DNA from: Acidobacteriales bacterium 59-55
Lineage (GTDB): Bacteria > Acidobacteriota > Terriglobia > Terriglobales > Acidobacteriaceae
Direction: 5' to 3'
NCBI GenBank assembly: GCA_001897435.1
Contig: MKSV01000007.1
Span: forward strand, 1-64,000
DNA length: 64,000 nt
This document shows positions 1-8,481 of the stretch, in pieces. The notes beneath the pieces were generated by a model. That model was not told the origin of the DNA, did no database searches, and saw nothing but the letters and a program-made list of their open reading frames with translations. Made by a program: the position numbers and the translations under genes. Numbering within the stretch: position 1 is the stretch's first letter; every line of letters begins with the position of its first letter.

Positions 1-50
1 AAGGCGGCCGCACCGTCGGCGCGGGAACCATCTCCGAGATCATCAAGTAA
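1..50 (+). CDS. tuf: Elongation factor Tu, C-terminal end (partial)
   Basis: Only the last 15 codons are inside the window, read from base 3 to a TAA at 48-50. They give GGRTVGAGTISEIIK, which matches the end of the third beta-barrel domain of EF-Tu (the GGRTVGAG signature). EF-Tu delivers aminoacyl-tRNA to the ribosome. The position just upstream of rpmG, tRNA-Trp, secE and nusG is the usual bacterial arrangement and supports the call. Nothing can be said about the rest of the gene. Confidence 0.9.
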   Translation, partial: GGRTVGAGTISEIIK

Positions 51-106
51 AGAAGATTTCGGTAAAGGGATTTAGGGTTTTGTAGTTCCGAGTTTTAACG
101 CCTCAG

Positions 107-136
107 GTCCGGAGGCAGGCAAGCCAGCCTCCGGAC
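107..136 (+). terminator. Hairpin after tuf
   Basis: A perfect 10-bp inverted repeat (GTCCGGAGGC and its complement) encloses a 10-nt loop, 56 bases after the tuf stop. It is followed by a modest T-rich stretch (CTTTCGTT), so it is a plausible but not ideal intrinsic terminator. Confidence 0.55.
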
Positions 137-211
137 TCGTGGCTTTCGTTCAAAATAAATGGTTTAGCGGCAGCAGCATGAAGTTTCCGCGAAATCGGTT
201 AGGATAGAAAG

Positions 212-361
212 ATGCGTGAAATCATTACATTGCAATGCCCCGAGTGCAAGAACAGGAACTACTCGACGACAAAGAACAAGAAGACGACCACGGGCCGGCT
301 TGAGTTCTCGAAGTTCTGCAATACCTGCCGCAAGCACACGGATCACAAAGAGACCAAGTAA
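212..361 (+). CDS. rpmG: 50S ribosomal protein L33
   Basis: This 49-residue protein starts [14 protein letters not shown] and is the normal length for L33, a small protein of the large ribosomal subunit. It carries two Cys-x-x-Cys pairs (CPEC near residue 9 and CNTC near residue 36), so it is the zinc-binding C+ form rather than the cysteine-free form induced by zinc limitation in some bacteria. An AGGA at 201-204 serves as ribosome binding site. It lies between tuf and tRNA-Trp, the standard neighbourhood. The function is secure from sequence and context. Confidence 0.97.
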   Translation: MREIITLQCPECKNRNYSTTKNKKTTTGRLEFSKFCNTCRKHTDHKETK

Positions 362-379
362 GAGCAGCTTTTTAGCCGC

Positions 380-413
380 TAGCTTTTAGCCCTTAGCTAA
401 TGGCTAAAAGCTA
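380..413. repeat. Inverted repeat between rpmG and tRNA-Trp
   Basis: A 12-bp perfect stem (TAGCTTTTAGCC paired with its complement at 402-413) encloses a 10-nt loop. The flanks hold further TTAGC-type words, so the 65-base gap is built almost entirely of this motif. There is no T-run, so a terminator or RNA-processing role is uncertain. It might guide release of the tRNA from a tuf-rpmG transcript. Confidence 0.5.
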
Positions 414-429
414 AGAGTTAGCCGCACCC

Positions 430-505
430 GGGGGAGTAAGCTCAACGGTTAAACTGTCGGTCTCCAAAACCGAACTTCTCGGTTCGAATCCGAGCTCCCC
501 CGCCA
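430..505 (+). tRNA. trnW: tRNA-Trp (anticodon CCA)
   Basis: The full cloverleaf is visible. The acceptor arm GGGGGAG (430-436) pairs with CTCCCCC (495-501). The anticodon stem TCGGT/ACCGA encloses loop CTCCAAA with anticodon CCA at 464-466. The T-arm CTCGG-TTCGAAT-CCGAG spans 478-494, followed by discriminator G and an encoded CCA (503-505). Length is 76 nt. CCA reads the UGG tryptophan codon. Placement upstream of secE-nusG is common in bacteria. Confidence 0.97.
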
Positions 506-571
506 GTTTTCCCGGCTTTCGAATCCGGGTGCAAGATCAGAATTCAGCAGCACGAAGATTGAGGCAGTACG

Positions 572-832
572 ATGGCCAAGACGATAGCAGTAGCGGAACA
601 GACAACCACCGGGGTGCAGTCGCTCAAAGCACAGCCCGCACGCTTCCTTGCGTTTCTGAAGGAAGTGCGCAGCGAGATGCGCAAGGTCTGGTGGCCGGGA
701 TGGCCCGAAGTCCAGACGACGACGGTCGTGGTTCTGATCACCGTCTTCATCTTCGCGGGCTACTTCTGGCTGGTGGACAACATCATCGGCCGCGCGATTG
801 AGTCATTGCTCCACGCGCTGACGGGAAGTTAG
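572..832 (+). CDS. secE: Preprotein translocase subunit SecE
   Basis: The 86-residue protein has one C-terminal membrane span (about residues 51-73, VVVLITVFIFAGYFWLV). Before it comes the conserved amphipathic SecE segment (FLKEVRSEMRKVWWPGWPE). SecE clamps the SecYG channel in the inner membrane and is essential for protein export. This short single-span form is the common one outside the enterics. A GAGG about 8 bases before the ATG is the ribosome binding site. It is followed by nusG, the canonical order, probably as one transcript. Confidence 0.97.
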   Translation: MAKTIAVAEQTTTGVQSLKAQPARFLAFLKEVRSEMRKVWWPGWPEVQTTTVVVLITVFIFAGYFWLVDNIIGRAIESLLHALTGS

Positions 833-900
833 GCGAGTTTCCGGCACACCGGCAGCACCTTAGTAGAGAGAAGCAGACGATGCGCGAAGAAGGCACAACG

Positions 901-1539
901 ATGGCAACAGAAGACCAGAATCCGGAAGAGCAGAATCCCGTAGCAGCGGGGAGCGAACCCTCCGCGGAGAATACGGGGGAGCAGCTTGCTCCGCCGGTGA
1001 ATGAGAACTTCAAGTGGTACATCATTCACGCCTACTCCGGCTTCGAGCGCAAGGTGCGCGAGTCGCTCGAGAGCCGCATCTCGGCCTTCGGCCTGCAAAA
1101 CAAGATTGGTCGCATCATGATTCCGACCGAGCCGGTCACCGAGTTGCGCAACGGCAAGAAATACACCATCGAGCGCGTCTTTCTGCCCGGCTACGTCCTG
1201 GTCGAGATGGATCTCGACAACGACCTCTGGCACGTTATCAAGAACACGCCGCGCGTCACCGGCTTCCTCGGCACCGGCGACAACCCGGTCGCGCTCTCCG
1301 AGCAGGAGGTCAGCTCCATCCTCTTCCGCTCCGACGTCTCCAAGGACAAGCCGGCGCTGAAGGTTAAGTTCGACAAGGGCGAGCAGGTCCGCATCAACGA
1401 GGGCCCATTCGCCAACTTCACCGGAGCCGTCGACGAGGTCAACGAAGACAAGCAGACATTGAAGGTCATGGTCAGCATCTTTGGCCGTTCCACCCCGGTC
1501 GAGATCGAGTTCTCCAAGGTGGACAAGATTACCGAATAA
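901..1539 (+). CDS. nusG: Transcription termination/antitermination protein NusG
   Basis: NusG binds RNA polymerase and links it to Rho or to the leading ribosome. An acidic, low-complexity leader of about 30 residues precedes the NGN domain (KWYIIHAYSGFERKV and the RKIFLPGYVLV-type segment). The C-terminal KOW domain contains EGPFANFTGAVDEVN. I prefer the ATG at 901 (212 residues) because AGAAGG lies 7 bases before it. The in-frame ATG at 880 would add MREEGTT and also has a purine-rich leader. It sits between secE and rplK, as in most bacteria. Confidence 0.96.
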   Translation: MATEDQNPEEQNPVAAGSEPSAENTGEQLAPPVNENFKWYIIHAYSGFERKVRESLESRISAFGLQNKIGRIMIPTEPVTELRNGKKYTIERVFLPGYVLVEMDLDNDLWHVIKNTPRVTGFLGTGDNPVALSEQEVSSILFRSDVSKDKPALKVKFDKGEQVRINEGPFANFTGAVDEVNEDKQTLKVMVSIFGRSTPVEIEFSKVDKITE

Positions 1540-1545
1540 GCATCT

Positions 1546-1575
1546 CTTCCGCGACTGTGCGGAAGGGCGAGTTTT
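1546..1575 (+). promoter_or_regulatory. Hairpin with T-run in the nusG-rplK spacer
   Basis: CTTCCGC (1546-1552) pairs with GCGGAAG (1559-1565) around a 6-nt loop, and TTTTT follows at 1571-1575. It lies in the 101-base spacer before rplK. It could attenuate read-through into rplK or form part of the r-protein leader. The 7-bp stem and the 5-base offset of the T-run make either role tentative. Confidence 0.35.
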
Positions 1576-1640
1576 TAGATTCACCCATTTCAGCAGCAGG
1601 CCTCAGCCGGCCGCTAGAAGCATAAAGAGGATTTACCGCA

Positions 1641-2075
1641 ATGGCACCGAAGAAGATCACTGGATACGTCAAGCTTCAGATCATGGCCGGCAAGGCCACT
1701 CCCGCGCCGCCCGTCGGCCCCGCGCTCGGTCAGGCGCAGGTCAACATCATGGAGTTCTGCAAGCAGTTCAACGACCGCACCAAGGCTCCCGACCTGGCCG
1801 GACTCACGATCCCCGTGGTCATCAGCGTCTACGCCGACCGCACCTTTAGCTTCGTCACCAAGACGCCCCCGGCTCCGGTGTTGCTGCTCAAGGCCGCAGG
1901 CATCGCCAAGGGTTCCGGCACTCCCAACAAGGAGAAGCTGGGCAAGGTTACGGAGAAGCAGATTCTCGCCATCGCCACACAGAAGATGCCGGACATGAAC
2001 GCAGCGACCGTCGAGGCAGCGGCGAAGACCATCCGCGGCACAGCTCGCTCGATGGGCATCGAAGTCGTCGCTTAA
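1641..2075 (+). CDS. rplK: 50S ribosomal protein L11
   Basis: This 144-residue protein is full length for L11. The N-terminal domain has the proline-rich [15 protein letters not shown] segment that contacts 23S rRNA and EF-G. The C-terminal RNA-binding domain ends [15 protein letters not shown]11 forms the base of the GTPase-associated stalk region and is needed for the stringent response sensor RelA in well studied bacteria. An AGAGG lies 10 bases upstream of the ATG. Oddly, rplA does not follow. A strong palindrome and a convergent, unrelated gene do. Confidence 0.97.
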   Translation: MAPKKITGYVKLQIMAGKATPAPPVGPALGQAQVNIMEFCKQFNDRTKAPDLAGLTIPVVISVYADRTFSFVTKTPPAPVLLLKAAGIAKGSGTPNKEKLGKVTEKQILAIATQKMPDMNAATVEAAAKTIRGTARSMGIEVVA

Positions 2076-2100
2076 GCACCTGTAAACTGCGTTTCAAATC

Positions 2101-2160
2101 AAAGAGGGCACCAAAGGCTCGTTGCAGTCGACTGCAACGAGCCTTTGGTGCCCTCTTTTT
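2101..2160 (+). terminator. Perfect 29-bp-arm palindrome and T-run ending the rplK transcript
   Basis: Bases 2101-2129 are the exact reverse complement of 2130-2158, with no spacer, and T residues continue to 2160. The flanks AAAGAGGG...CCCTCTTTTT give a T-run in either direction, so it could also stop the convergent radical SAM transcript. It lies 25 bases after the rplK stop. Confidence 0.9.
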
Positions 2161-2192
2161 CAGCACTTTTTCCCAGCAGAAATGAAATATAG

Positions 2193-3248
2193 CTAGGCAA
2201 AGAGTCTCTGTTGCCGACCTGTGCCTATGCTCATCGGTGGCATGCGCGCCGCGTTGACGATCCGCGAGGTCAACTCATCCCGCGGGCGTTGCGACAAGCC
2301 GTGCAGGCGACGGGCAGCTTCGACCATGGCCGCCAGCTTGCGGCGATAGGGCGGCGCGGCAAAGTCCGCATGGGCGAACCTTGCCGCGTAGTCCTCCTCC
2401 AGCGCAGGGAAGTGTTCGCGAACGAAGCTCAGATAGGTTGGACGCGAGCACGGCTTGAGGAAGAGTGGGTTGGCAGCCAGAAAATTCGCACCGACTGCCG
2501 CTGCTCGGCGCGCCATCTCGTTGAGCGCCTCTTGCGTATCGGTAATTCCAGGTAGCAGCGGACAGCAGAGGATTCCCGTTCGTATCCCCGCGTCGCGCAG
2601 CCGCCGGACCGCCTGAAAGCGAAGGTCCGGGCGTGGCGCGCGCGGCTCCAGCAGCCGAGCCAGCTCCGCGTCGGGCGTGGTGATAGTGAGGTGGACGGTC
2701 AGCGTGTTGCGGCGGGCGATCTCGGTCAGCAGGTCGATGTCGCGAGCTATCAGGGTTGACTTGGTCACGATGCCGAGGTGATAGCCCTGCCTGTGCGCGA
2801 AGACTTCGAGCAGGCTGCGCGTAATCTCGGCCCGTCGTTCGATCGGCTGGTAGGGGTCGGTGGCCGTGCCCAGGGCGATCTCGTCGGCGGGGTCGATCTT
2901 TCTCAGCTCCTGCTCCAGCAGCCAGGCGGCGTGCTGCTTCACGAAGATGAGCCGCTCGAAGGCCAGCGGGTCGCGCAGCTCCATGAACTCGTGCGTGTAG
3001 CGGGCATAGCAGTACTTGCAGCCGAACTCGCAGCCCCGGTAGGGATTGATGCTCCAGGCCAGCCAGCGCAGGCGTTTCGAGGTCGACTTGTTGAGGATGC
3101 TGCGCACATTTAGCGCTTTAAATTCAATGAGATGGCCGTCGTCGGCGTGCTCGGCCTCGGCGGCGAGCCGGGCGATGCCGACAGGTTGCGGAAGGACGGG
3201 GAAGAGGGTCGCTTCGGAAGCCTTTTGAGTGGAGATTATTTTCGCCAT
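2193..3248 (-). CDS. Radical SAM protein, Rv2578c/PA0069 (SplB-like) group
   Basis: The 351-residue protein has the radical SAM cysteine motif Cys73-x3-Cys77-x2-Cys80 (CEFGCKYC), followed by GTATDPYQPIE and the strand/glycine elements of a SAM-binding barrel. It should bind a 4Fe-4S cluster and cleave S-adenosylmethionine to a radical. The arrangement matches the COG1533 group, which is named after spore photoproduct lyase but is mostly of unknown substrate and common in non-spore formers. It stands alone, convergent with rplK. An AGGCGAA precedes the ATG. Its substrate cannot be inferred from the neighbours. Confidence 0.85.
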   Translation of the reverse strand: MAKIISTQKASEATLFPVLPQPVGIARLAAEAEHADDGHLIEFKALNVRSILNKSTSKRLRWLAWSINPYRGCEFGCKYCYARYTHEFMELRDPLAFERLIFVKQHAAWLLEQELRKIDPADEIALGTATDPYQPIERRAEITRSLLEVFAHRQGYHLGIVTKSTLIARDIDLLTEIARRNTLTVHLTITTPDAELARLLEPRAPRPDLRFQAVRRLRDAGIRTGILCCPLLPGITDTQEALNEMARRAAAVGANFLAANPLFLKPCSRPTYLSFVREHFPALEEDYAARFAHADFAAPPYRRKLAAMVEAARRLHGLSQRPRDELTSRIVNAARMPPMSIGTGRQQRLFA

Positions 3249-3280
3249 TTGTTCGCCTAAAAATAGCTACATTAGCCCCA

Positions 3281-3302
3281 TCCATTTGCCGTGTCAAATG
3301 GA
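3281..3302. promoter_or_regulatory. Inverted repeat upstream of the radical SAM gene
   Basis: TCCATTTG and CAAATGGA are 8-bp arms around a 6-base spacer. They lie 33 bases before the start of the minus-strand radical SAM gene and after the end of the upstream minus-strand gene. The two-fold symmetry and location suit an operator. There is no T-run for a terminator. Confidence 0.35.
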
Positions 3303-3338
3303 AAAATCACATCTCGTTCAACGATCTTTTGACCGAAT

Positions 3339-4841
3339 TTAGCCAACAGTAGGCTGGTAGGTATTGAACCCGGCATTCTTCATGCCGCGCTGTGCCTCCG
3401 GGTTTTTCATGAAGGTCTCCCAGACGAAGGCGGACCGCGCGTTCTCGGCCATCAGCATGGTGATGCCGGTATCGATGCCGATGACGTCGGTGTCGTACCA
3501 CTTCTTGAGCGGATTGAAGGCATCGACGAAGCCGTAGCGGCACCAGGCATTGGGATAGTTCTTCCTGATGTTTTTGAGCACGCGCAGCGTAGCGTCGGGC
3601 AGAAAGGGCAGCGAGCCCCCGGTCGCCGCCGGCACCACCGTGCCATCGATCGGCCCCATCGCCGGCGGTCCGCCCCACACCACGTAGCCCTTGTCGGAGT
3701 CCGACGCGGTGATGCCCCACAGATCGTTCGTATAGTCGGGGAAGATCTTGCCCAGTTCGATGCAGAAGCGGCGATGCACGTCGGTGGCAATGGCCGAGTT
3801 CTGGAAGTAGTCGGCGTACTTGTCCTTCTTGCGGCGGAAGTCGAACCAGGCCTGCGAGTACTGGTGTACGAACAGAGGCGCGAACGAGCCGATGTAGCGC
3901 AGCCCGTCGTACTCGAAGGTGGTGCGCTTCCATGCCGTCCACGCCTCCGGCCGCAGCGGGTGCGAGGAGGAGCCGAGGCCGAGCAGGTACATCATCATCA
4001 GCTCGCTGTAGTAGTCCCATTTAGAGGAGAGGAAGCCGAACTCCGGCGTCCATCCCATCGGCAGCAGCGTCGTGTCCTCCGACAGCCAGGTCCAGTCCAC
4101 GCGGTTGAAGATAGCGCTCGAAAGCCCGTTGACGCCGCGATCGTTAAAGTGCTGCCGGCAGGTGAGGATGCCGCAGAGCAGAATGGCGGTGTCGACCGAC
4201 GAGATCTCCGAGTCCCAGATGCGCTCGCCCGTGTTGATGTCGGCGAAGTGATAGAAGAAGCCGCGATGCGTCGGCAGCTTCTTCCACAGGTACAGCAGCG
4301 TGTTGACGACACGCAGGCGCGCCTCGTTGTAAGGAATGTAGCCGCGCTTCGCCGCTATGCAGATAGCGGTGAGGCCGAAGCCGGTCGATGCGATGCTGCC
4401 GACGACGCTGGTGTCCTTGGTGCGGACGTTGGCGCGATCCTTGATGAGCCCGGTCTCCGGATTGGCCTGCTCCCAGAAGAAGAGGAAGCTGGCGCGCTCG
4501 ATCTCATCGAGAAATTGATCGTCCTCAGGCGACAGCGCGCTGGGTGTCGTGGGCGGCGGCGCGGCGGGACCGGTATGAGGCTTGCCCGGCTGCTCCGGGA
4601 CAGCCTGTGGTTTCGCCTGTTGCGGTGGTGGCACGGCTTGTCGTGGTGGCGACGGCTGCTGCGGTCGCCGCGCTGTGGCCTGGGCCAGCAGTGGAAGCGC
4701 GCTCCATTGCGTCAGCGGAAGACCCAGCGAGACACTGGCCATCTGACGAAGCAGTCTTCGCCTCGAATCGAGGCCGGCGCGCGAGCGCATCGTTCCTTCC
4801 AGGCGCTTCCGATTTATCTCGTCGTTCTCATCCACGCTCAT
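3339..4841 (-). CDS. Secreted glucoamylase-family protein (PF10091 type)
   Basis: This is a 500-residue protein. Near residue 25 it has a twin-arginine-like export signal (DSRRRLLRQMASVSLGLPL), then a proline-rich linker to about residue 105. The rest resembles the Glycoamylase/COG5368 family: FLFFWEQANPETGLIKDRA, WDSEISSVDTAILLCG, WDYYSELMMMYLLGLG and WGITASDSDKGY. Family members are (alpha/alpha)6-barrel proteins found with beta-glucan or cyclic glucan metabolism, so a periplasmic glycosidase is likely, but the substrate is unknown. A second start at residue 18 (ATG at 4790), with a good AAGGA, would place the Tat motif at the very N-terminus and may be the true start. Confidence 0.82.
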   Translation of the reverse strand: MSVDENDEINRKRLEGTMRSRAGLDSRRRLLRQMASVSLGLPLTQWSALPLLAQATARRPQQPSPPRQAVPPPQQAKPQAVPEQPGKPHTGPAAPPPTTPSALSPEDDQFLDEIERASFLFFWEQANPETGLIKDRANVRTKDTSVVGSIASTGFGLTAICIAAKRGYIPYNEARLRVVNTLLYLWKKLPTHRGFFYHFADINTGERIWDSEISSVDTAILLCGILTCRQHFNDRGVNGLSSAIFNRVDWTWLSEDTTLLPMGWTPEFGFLSSKWDYYSELMMMYLLGLGSSSHPLRPEAWTAWKRTTFEYDGLRYIGSFAPLFVHQYSQAWFDFRRKKDKYADYFQNSAIATDVHRRFCIELGKIFPDYTNDLWGITASDSDKGYVVWGGPPAMGPIDGTVVPAATGGSLPFLPDATLRVLKNIRKNYPNAWCRYGFVDAFNPLKKWYDTDVIGIDTGITMLMAENARSAFVWETFMKNPEAQRGMKNAGFNTYQPTVG

Positions 4842-4987
4842 TCATCTCTTCCAATTTCTTTTGCGCTCCGCTTCGAAATTTCGATGCGCAATCCGTTCAC
4901 ACGAGTTTAGATGCACGCCGTGAGCAATAATAGTCGTTGGGCAGCGCACCGAACAGATTGCGCGTCCAATTCACTTGCCGGTGCGGA

Positions 4988-6004
4988 ATGAAGCATAAAG
5001 CGCTTATCTGGATCATCGTCGCGATTGCAGTCGCCGTGGCTTTGGCTGCCGTGATGGTTCATGTCTACATGAAGAGGCCCACCGCCATCCGGCGCTCCAT
5101 CCCCATCGAAGGCGCCGTCATCCGACGCGATGCGGACAGCCACAAGGAACTGCCCATCGAGGACGTCGCCGTCACAGCGTCCGATGGCGTCGTCAGCGCC
5201 CAGACGCGCTCCGACGCCTCGGGATACTTCAAGGTCGTCCTCGAAAGGCAGGTGTGGTCGGGGCAGCCCATCGTTGTCCGCTTCGAGCATCCGGAGTATC
5301 AGCCCGCCGAGTTTCGCCTGCCGGGAAGCCGATTGCAGGTCGACGACAACCTGCACGTGGTCGCCATGATTCCGCTACCCGAGCCGGAGAAGCCCGGCCC
5401 CGTTCGCAAGGAGTCGGTCGTCTCGAATATCCGCGTCCGCTACACCATCAACTCCCGTACCGAGTCGAATGTGGGCAGCGCGGTCAAGACCTTCCAGGTC
5501 GTCAACAAGGGCAACGTCCCCTGCGCCGAGCATTCTCTCTGTTCGCCCGATGGAAAGTGGAAGGCGGCGACGGGATCGGCGTCGCTCGATGCCGGACACG
5601 ACAACGCCTTCGGTAATGTGCGCGCCTCCTGTATCGCGGGGCCCTGCCCGTTCACGAAGATCGATCCGAGCGGCTTCGAGCATGGCGGTCAGCACATCAG
5701 CGTCTCCGCGCTGAACTGGTCCGACACGGCAACCTTTCTGCTGGAGGCCGAGGTCTTCCATACCGCGATCAGCTCGAACGTGCGCGAGTCGTACCCGGTC
5801 GTCTTCGGTCGCACGCTGAACTTCACCCTGCCGCCCACGCAGGAGGGCGTCAGCCTGGAGGCGGATCTGGACGGCGCGCCGATGGTCTTTCCCCTGGGGC
5901 CGAACCTCTATCTCAGCTGGGCCAACTGCACCGCCCGCACCGACGCCGGCAAAGACAAGACCACCGTCTATCGCTGCGAGTTGAAACCCGGATACCGCTT
6001 CTGA
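4988..6004 (+). CDS. Membrane-anchored protein with carboxypeptidase-regulatory-like domain
   Basis: The 338-residue protein starts MKHKALIWIIVAIAVAVALA, a single N-terminal membrane anchor. Next comes a beta-sandwich of the carboxypeptidase-regulatory/CNA-B-like kind (about residues 30-115: IEGAVIRRDADSHKELPIEDVAVTASDG ... SDASGYFKV). The C-terminal 200 residues look like an all-beta extracytoplasmic domain with paired cysteines that I do not recognise. I chose the ATG at 4988, since the longer reading begins with TTG and adds a cysteine-rich stretch without a signal. It is convergent with recG, with 23 bases between. The role is unknown. Confidence 0.6.
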   Translation: MKHKALIWIIVAIAVAVALAAVMVHVYMKRPTAIRRSIPIEGAVIRRDADSHKELPIEDVAVTASDGVVSAQTRSDASGYFKVVLERQVWSGQPIVVRFEHPEYQPAEFRLPGSRLQVDDNLHVVAMIPLPEPEKPGPVRKESVVSNIRVRYTINSRTESNVGSAVKTFQVVNKGNVPCAEHSLCSPDGKWKAATGSASLDAGHDNAFGNVRASCIAGPCPFTKIDPSGFEHGGQHISVSALNWSDTATFLLEAEVFHTAISSNVRESYPVVFGRTLNFTLPPTQEGVSLEADLDGAPMVFPLGPNLYLSWANCTARTDAGKDKTTVYRCELKPGYRF

Positions 6005-6027
6005 TCTTCTGGGATTGCCGTCGGTCT

Positions 6028-8379
6028 TCAGGCCTCCACCAACCCATAGCGCCGCTGCCATTGATGTTTCAGTCTCGCCCAGACTGCCTCGGTCTCTTCG
6101 TGTGAAATTGCAGGATCAGGCTGTTCTGCGAATCGGGCAGCCTCTTTCTTTGCCATCTCCAGCACGGCGCGGTCGCGTATAAGGTTGGCGACGCGAAACT
6201 CCGGCAGCCCGGCCTGGCGTGTGCCGAAGAACTCTCCCGGCCCACGCTGTTGGAGATCAAGCTCTGCCAGTTCAAAGCCGTTCTGCGTGCGCACCATTGC
6301 ATCGAGTCGAGCCTCGGCCTGCTCGCTTACCTTGCCGCCCGTCATCAGGATGCAGTAGCTCTTCGCCGCGCCGCGCCCCACGCGTCCGCGCAGTTGGTGC
6401 ATCTGCGCCAGGCCGAACCGCTCCGCATGTTCGATCACCATCACCGAGGCATTCGGCACGTCGACGCCTACTTCGATGACAGTTGTGGCGATCAGCACAT
6501 CGGTATCGCCCCGCTGAAACCGACGCATGGCCACCTCTTTGTCATCCGCGCCCAACCGTCCATGCAGCAATCCCAACCGCAGACCAGCCAATGCTCCATT
6601 GCGTAACTCTTCATACATATCGGCCGCTGCCCGCAGAGCCTTCTTTGGTTCAAATAGTTTTTCCGTCTTCGCGGGCTTTACCTTTTTCCTGCTCAGTGGA
6701 GTTTTTTTATCCTGAGCAGAGGTTTTGCGTCGCAAAGATGCAGTCGAAGAACCTGGGGATTTTTTCGCGGTGGCATCTTCTTCCGGCTCTTGATCCTGCG
6801 CGAAATCCAGCTCCGGCTGATCGTCCTTCGCGCCTTCGATCACCGGGTAGACGATGTAAGCCTGCCGCCCCTGCGCCACCTGTTTGCGCACAAACTCCCA
6901 GACATCGCCGGCCCGCTCCTCGCTTGTTCTTCGCGTAACAATCGGCGTTCGTCCCGGCGGCAGCTCGTCGATCACGCTGACATCGAGATCGCCGTACAAG
7001 GTCAGCGCCAGCGTGCGCGGAATCGGAGTCGCCGTCATCACCAGCACATCGGGATCGAGTGCGGTGTCCTTCTTCATCAGACGAAACCGCTGCTGCACGC
7101 CGAATCGATGCTGCTCGTCCACGATCACGAGGCCAAGATTCTCAAAGTCGACCTTGTCTTCGATCAGCGCATGGGTTCCAACCGTCAGCGCCGTCTCGCC
7201 GCGAAAGATTCTCCCTCGCGCCTCGCGCTTTGTCGCCTCATCGAGCGATCCGGTCAGCAGCGTCACCTTGTACGGCTTGCCGGTTCGCGGCGACAGCACA
7301 CTGCCGAGCAGCTTCTTTGCAGACAGATAATGTTGCGTCGCCAATATCTCCGTTGGAGCCATTAGCGCCACCTGATATCCGTTTTCAATCGCCACCAGCG
7401 CCGCCTGCATGGCGACGATCGTCTTGCCCGATCCCACATCGCCCTGCAACAGACGCCGCATCGGCTGCGCCTTACGCATGTCGGTGGCAATCTCTCCCAG
7501 CACACGCTTCTGCGCGGCGGTCGGATGAAAGGGAAGCACCTGCTTGATCGCCTCGCGAACTTTGACATTGGTTGCAAAGGCCGTGCCCTCGCGCTCGCGC
7601 ATACGGCGCCGCTTCAACTCCAGACCGAGTTCGAGGTAGAACAGCTCCTCGAAGATCAGCCGCCGATGCCCCGGAGTCGCCGCCGACATCAACTCCGTCA
7701 TTGGCGTCCCAGCTTCGGGAAAGTGAATGGAGCGCAGCGCCTCCATCCTTCCCGGCAGCTTCAGCCGCTGCAATAGTGCCGGAGGCAGCGTCTCCGAAAC
7801 CGCGCCCGTCTGCTGTTCCAGCTCTTCGAAGATTCCCCATAGCACTCGCCGCAGCCAGCGCGAGGTCAGCTTCGCACCCCAGGCCGTCGTGCCGCCGAGA
7901 AACTCGTATACCGGGACGATCCGCCCCATCTCCAGCCGCACGAACTCCGCCTCCGGGCCATCCTTCGTAGGCAGGATCTCAAACTGCGGCTGAATCATCT
8001 TGAATTTGCCGGCGCTCGAGCGCGACGCCTCGACCCGCCCATAGAGCGCCACCATCTGTCCAACGTGAAATTTGTCGCGCAGATATTCGCCGTGGAACCA
8101 CATGCACTTCACCGTGCTCAGACCCTGGCCCACGGTCATCTCGAACAGGGGCATGCTGCGCGTCCTGAGCAGAACCGTGCCGCGCACCTCGCCGATGACG
8201 CTGGCCATGGCTCCCGCCGTGAGGCTGCTGATCGGCAGCGGATTCAACCTGTCCTCGTAACGAAATGGCAGGTGATAGAGCAGGTCTTCGACCGTCTCCA
8301 CCCCGCGCCGGGCCAGCGCCTCGGCGACGCGCTCTCCCACGCGCTTCACAAACTTGATTGGAGTCGACAGTTCCAGCAC
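6028..8379 (-). CDS. recG: ATP-dependent DNA helicase RecG
   Basis: RecG drives regression of stalled replication forks and processes branched DNA. The 783-residue protein has an N-terminal wedge/OB domain, a Walker A motif GDVGSGKT near residue 313, a DEQH box near residue 419 (VDEQHRFG), TATPIPRTL and the RecG-specific C-terminal QMHQLRGRVGRG region. It is about 90 residues longer than E. coli RecG. Most of the excess is a charged Lys/Glu/Ser-rich insertion at about residues 515-580 inside the second helicase domain. The start is GTG. It is transcribed alone, divergent from the ABC genes. Confidence 0.96.
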   Translation of the reverse strand: MLELSTPIKFVKRVGERVAEALARRGVETVEDLLYHLPFRYEDRLNPLPISSLTAGAMASVIGEVRGTVLLRTRSMPLFEMTVGQGLSTVKCMWFHGEYLRDKFHVGQMVALYGRVEASRSSAGKFKMIQPQFEILPTKDGPEAEFVRLEMGRIVPVYEFLGGTTAWGAKLTSRWLRRVLWGIFEELEQQTGAVSETLPPALLQRLKLPGRMEALRSIHFPEAGTPMTELMSAATPGHRRLIFEELFYLELGLELKRRRMREREGTAFATNVKVREAIKQVLPFHPTAAQKRVLGEIATDMRKAQPMRRLLQGDVGSGKTIVAMQAALVAIENGYQVALMAPTEILATQHYLSAKKLLGSVLSPRTGKPYKVTLLTGSLDEATKREARGRIFRGETALTVGTHALIEDKVDFENLGLVIVDEQHRFGVQQRFRLMKKDTALDPDVLVMTATPIPRTLALTLYGDLDVSVIDELPPGRTPIVTRRTSEERAGDVWEFVRKQVAQGRQAYIVYPVIEGAKDDQPELDFAQDQEPEEDATAKKSPGSSTASLRRKTSAQDKKTPLSRKKVKPAKTEKLFEPKKALRAAADMYEELRNGALAGLRLGLLHGRLGADDKEVAMRRFQRGDTDVLIATTVIEVGVDVPNASVMVIEHAERFGLAQMHQLRGRVGRGAAKSYCILMTGGKVSEQAEARLDAMVRTQNGFELAELDLQQRGPGEFFGTRQAGLPEFRVANLIRDRAVLEMAKKEAARFAEQPDPAISHEETEAVWARLKHQWQRRYGLVEA

Positions 8380-8481
8380 AAACCGATGCTACCAAGAAGC
8401 CGGATATCTATCGCATACCGATCATCGGCCACGCGGAATAGCCCTCGAATCTCCCTGCTAAACTTGAGATTAAGAGAATCT

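Noticed and set aside
8065-8481. Upstream continuation of the ABC ATPase frame
   Set aside because: It is antisense to recG. The ATPase fold starts right at the ATG at 8482.
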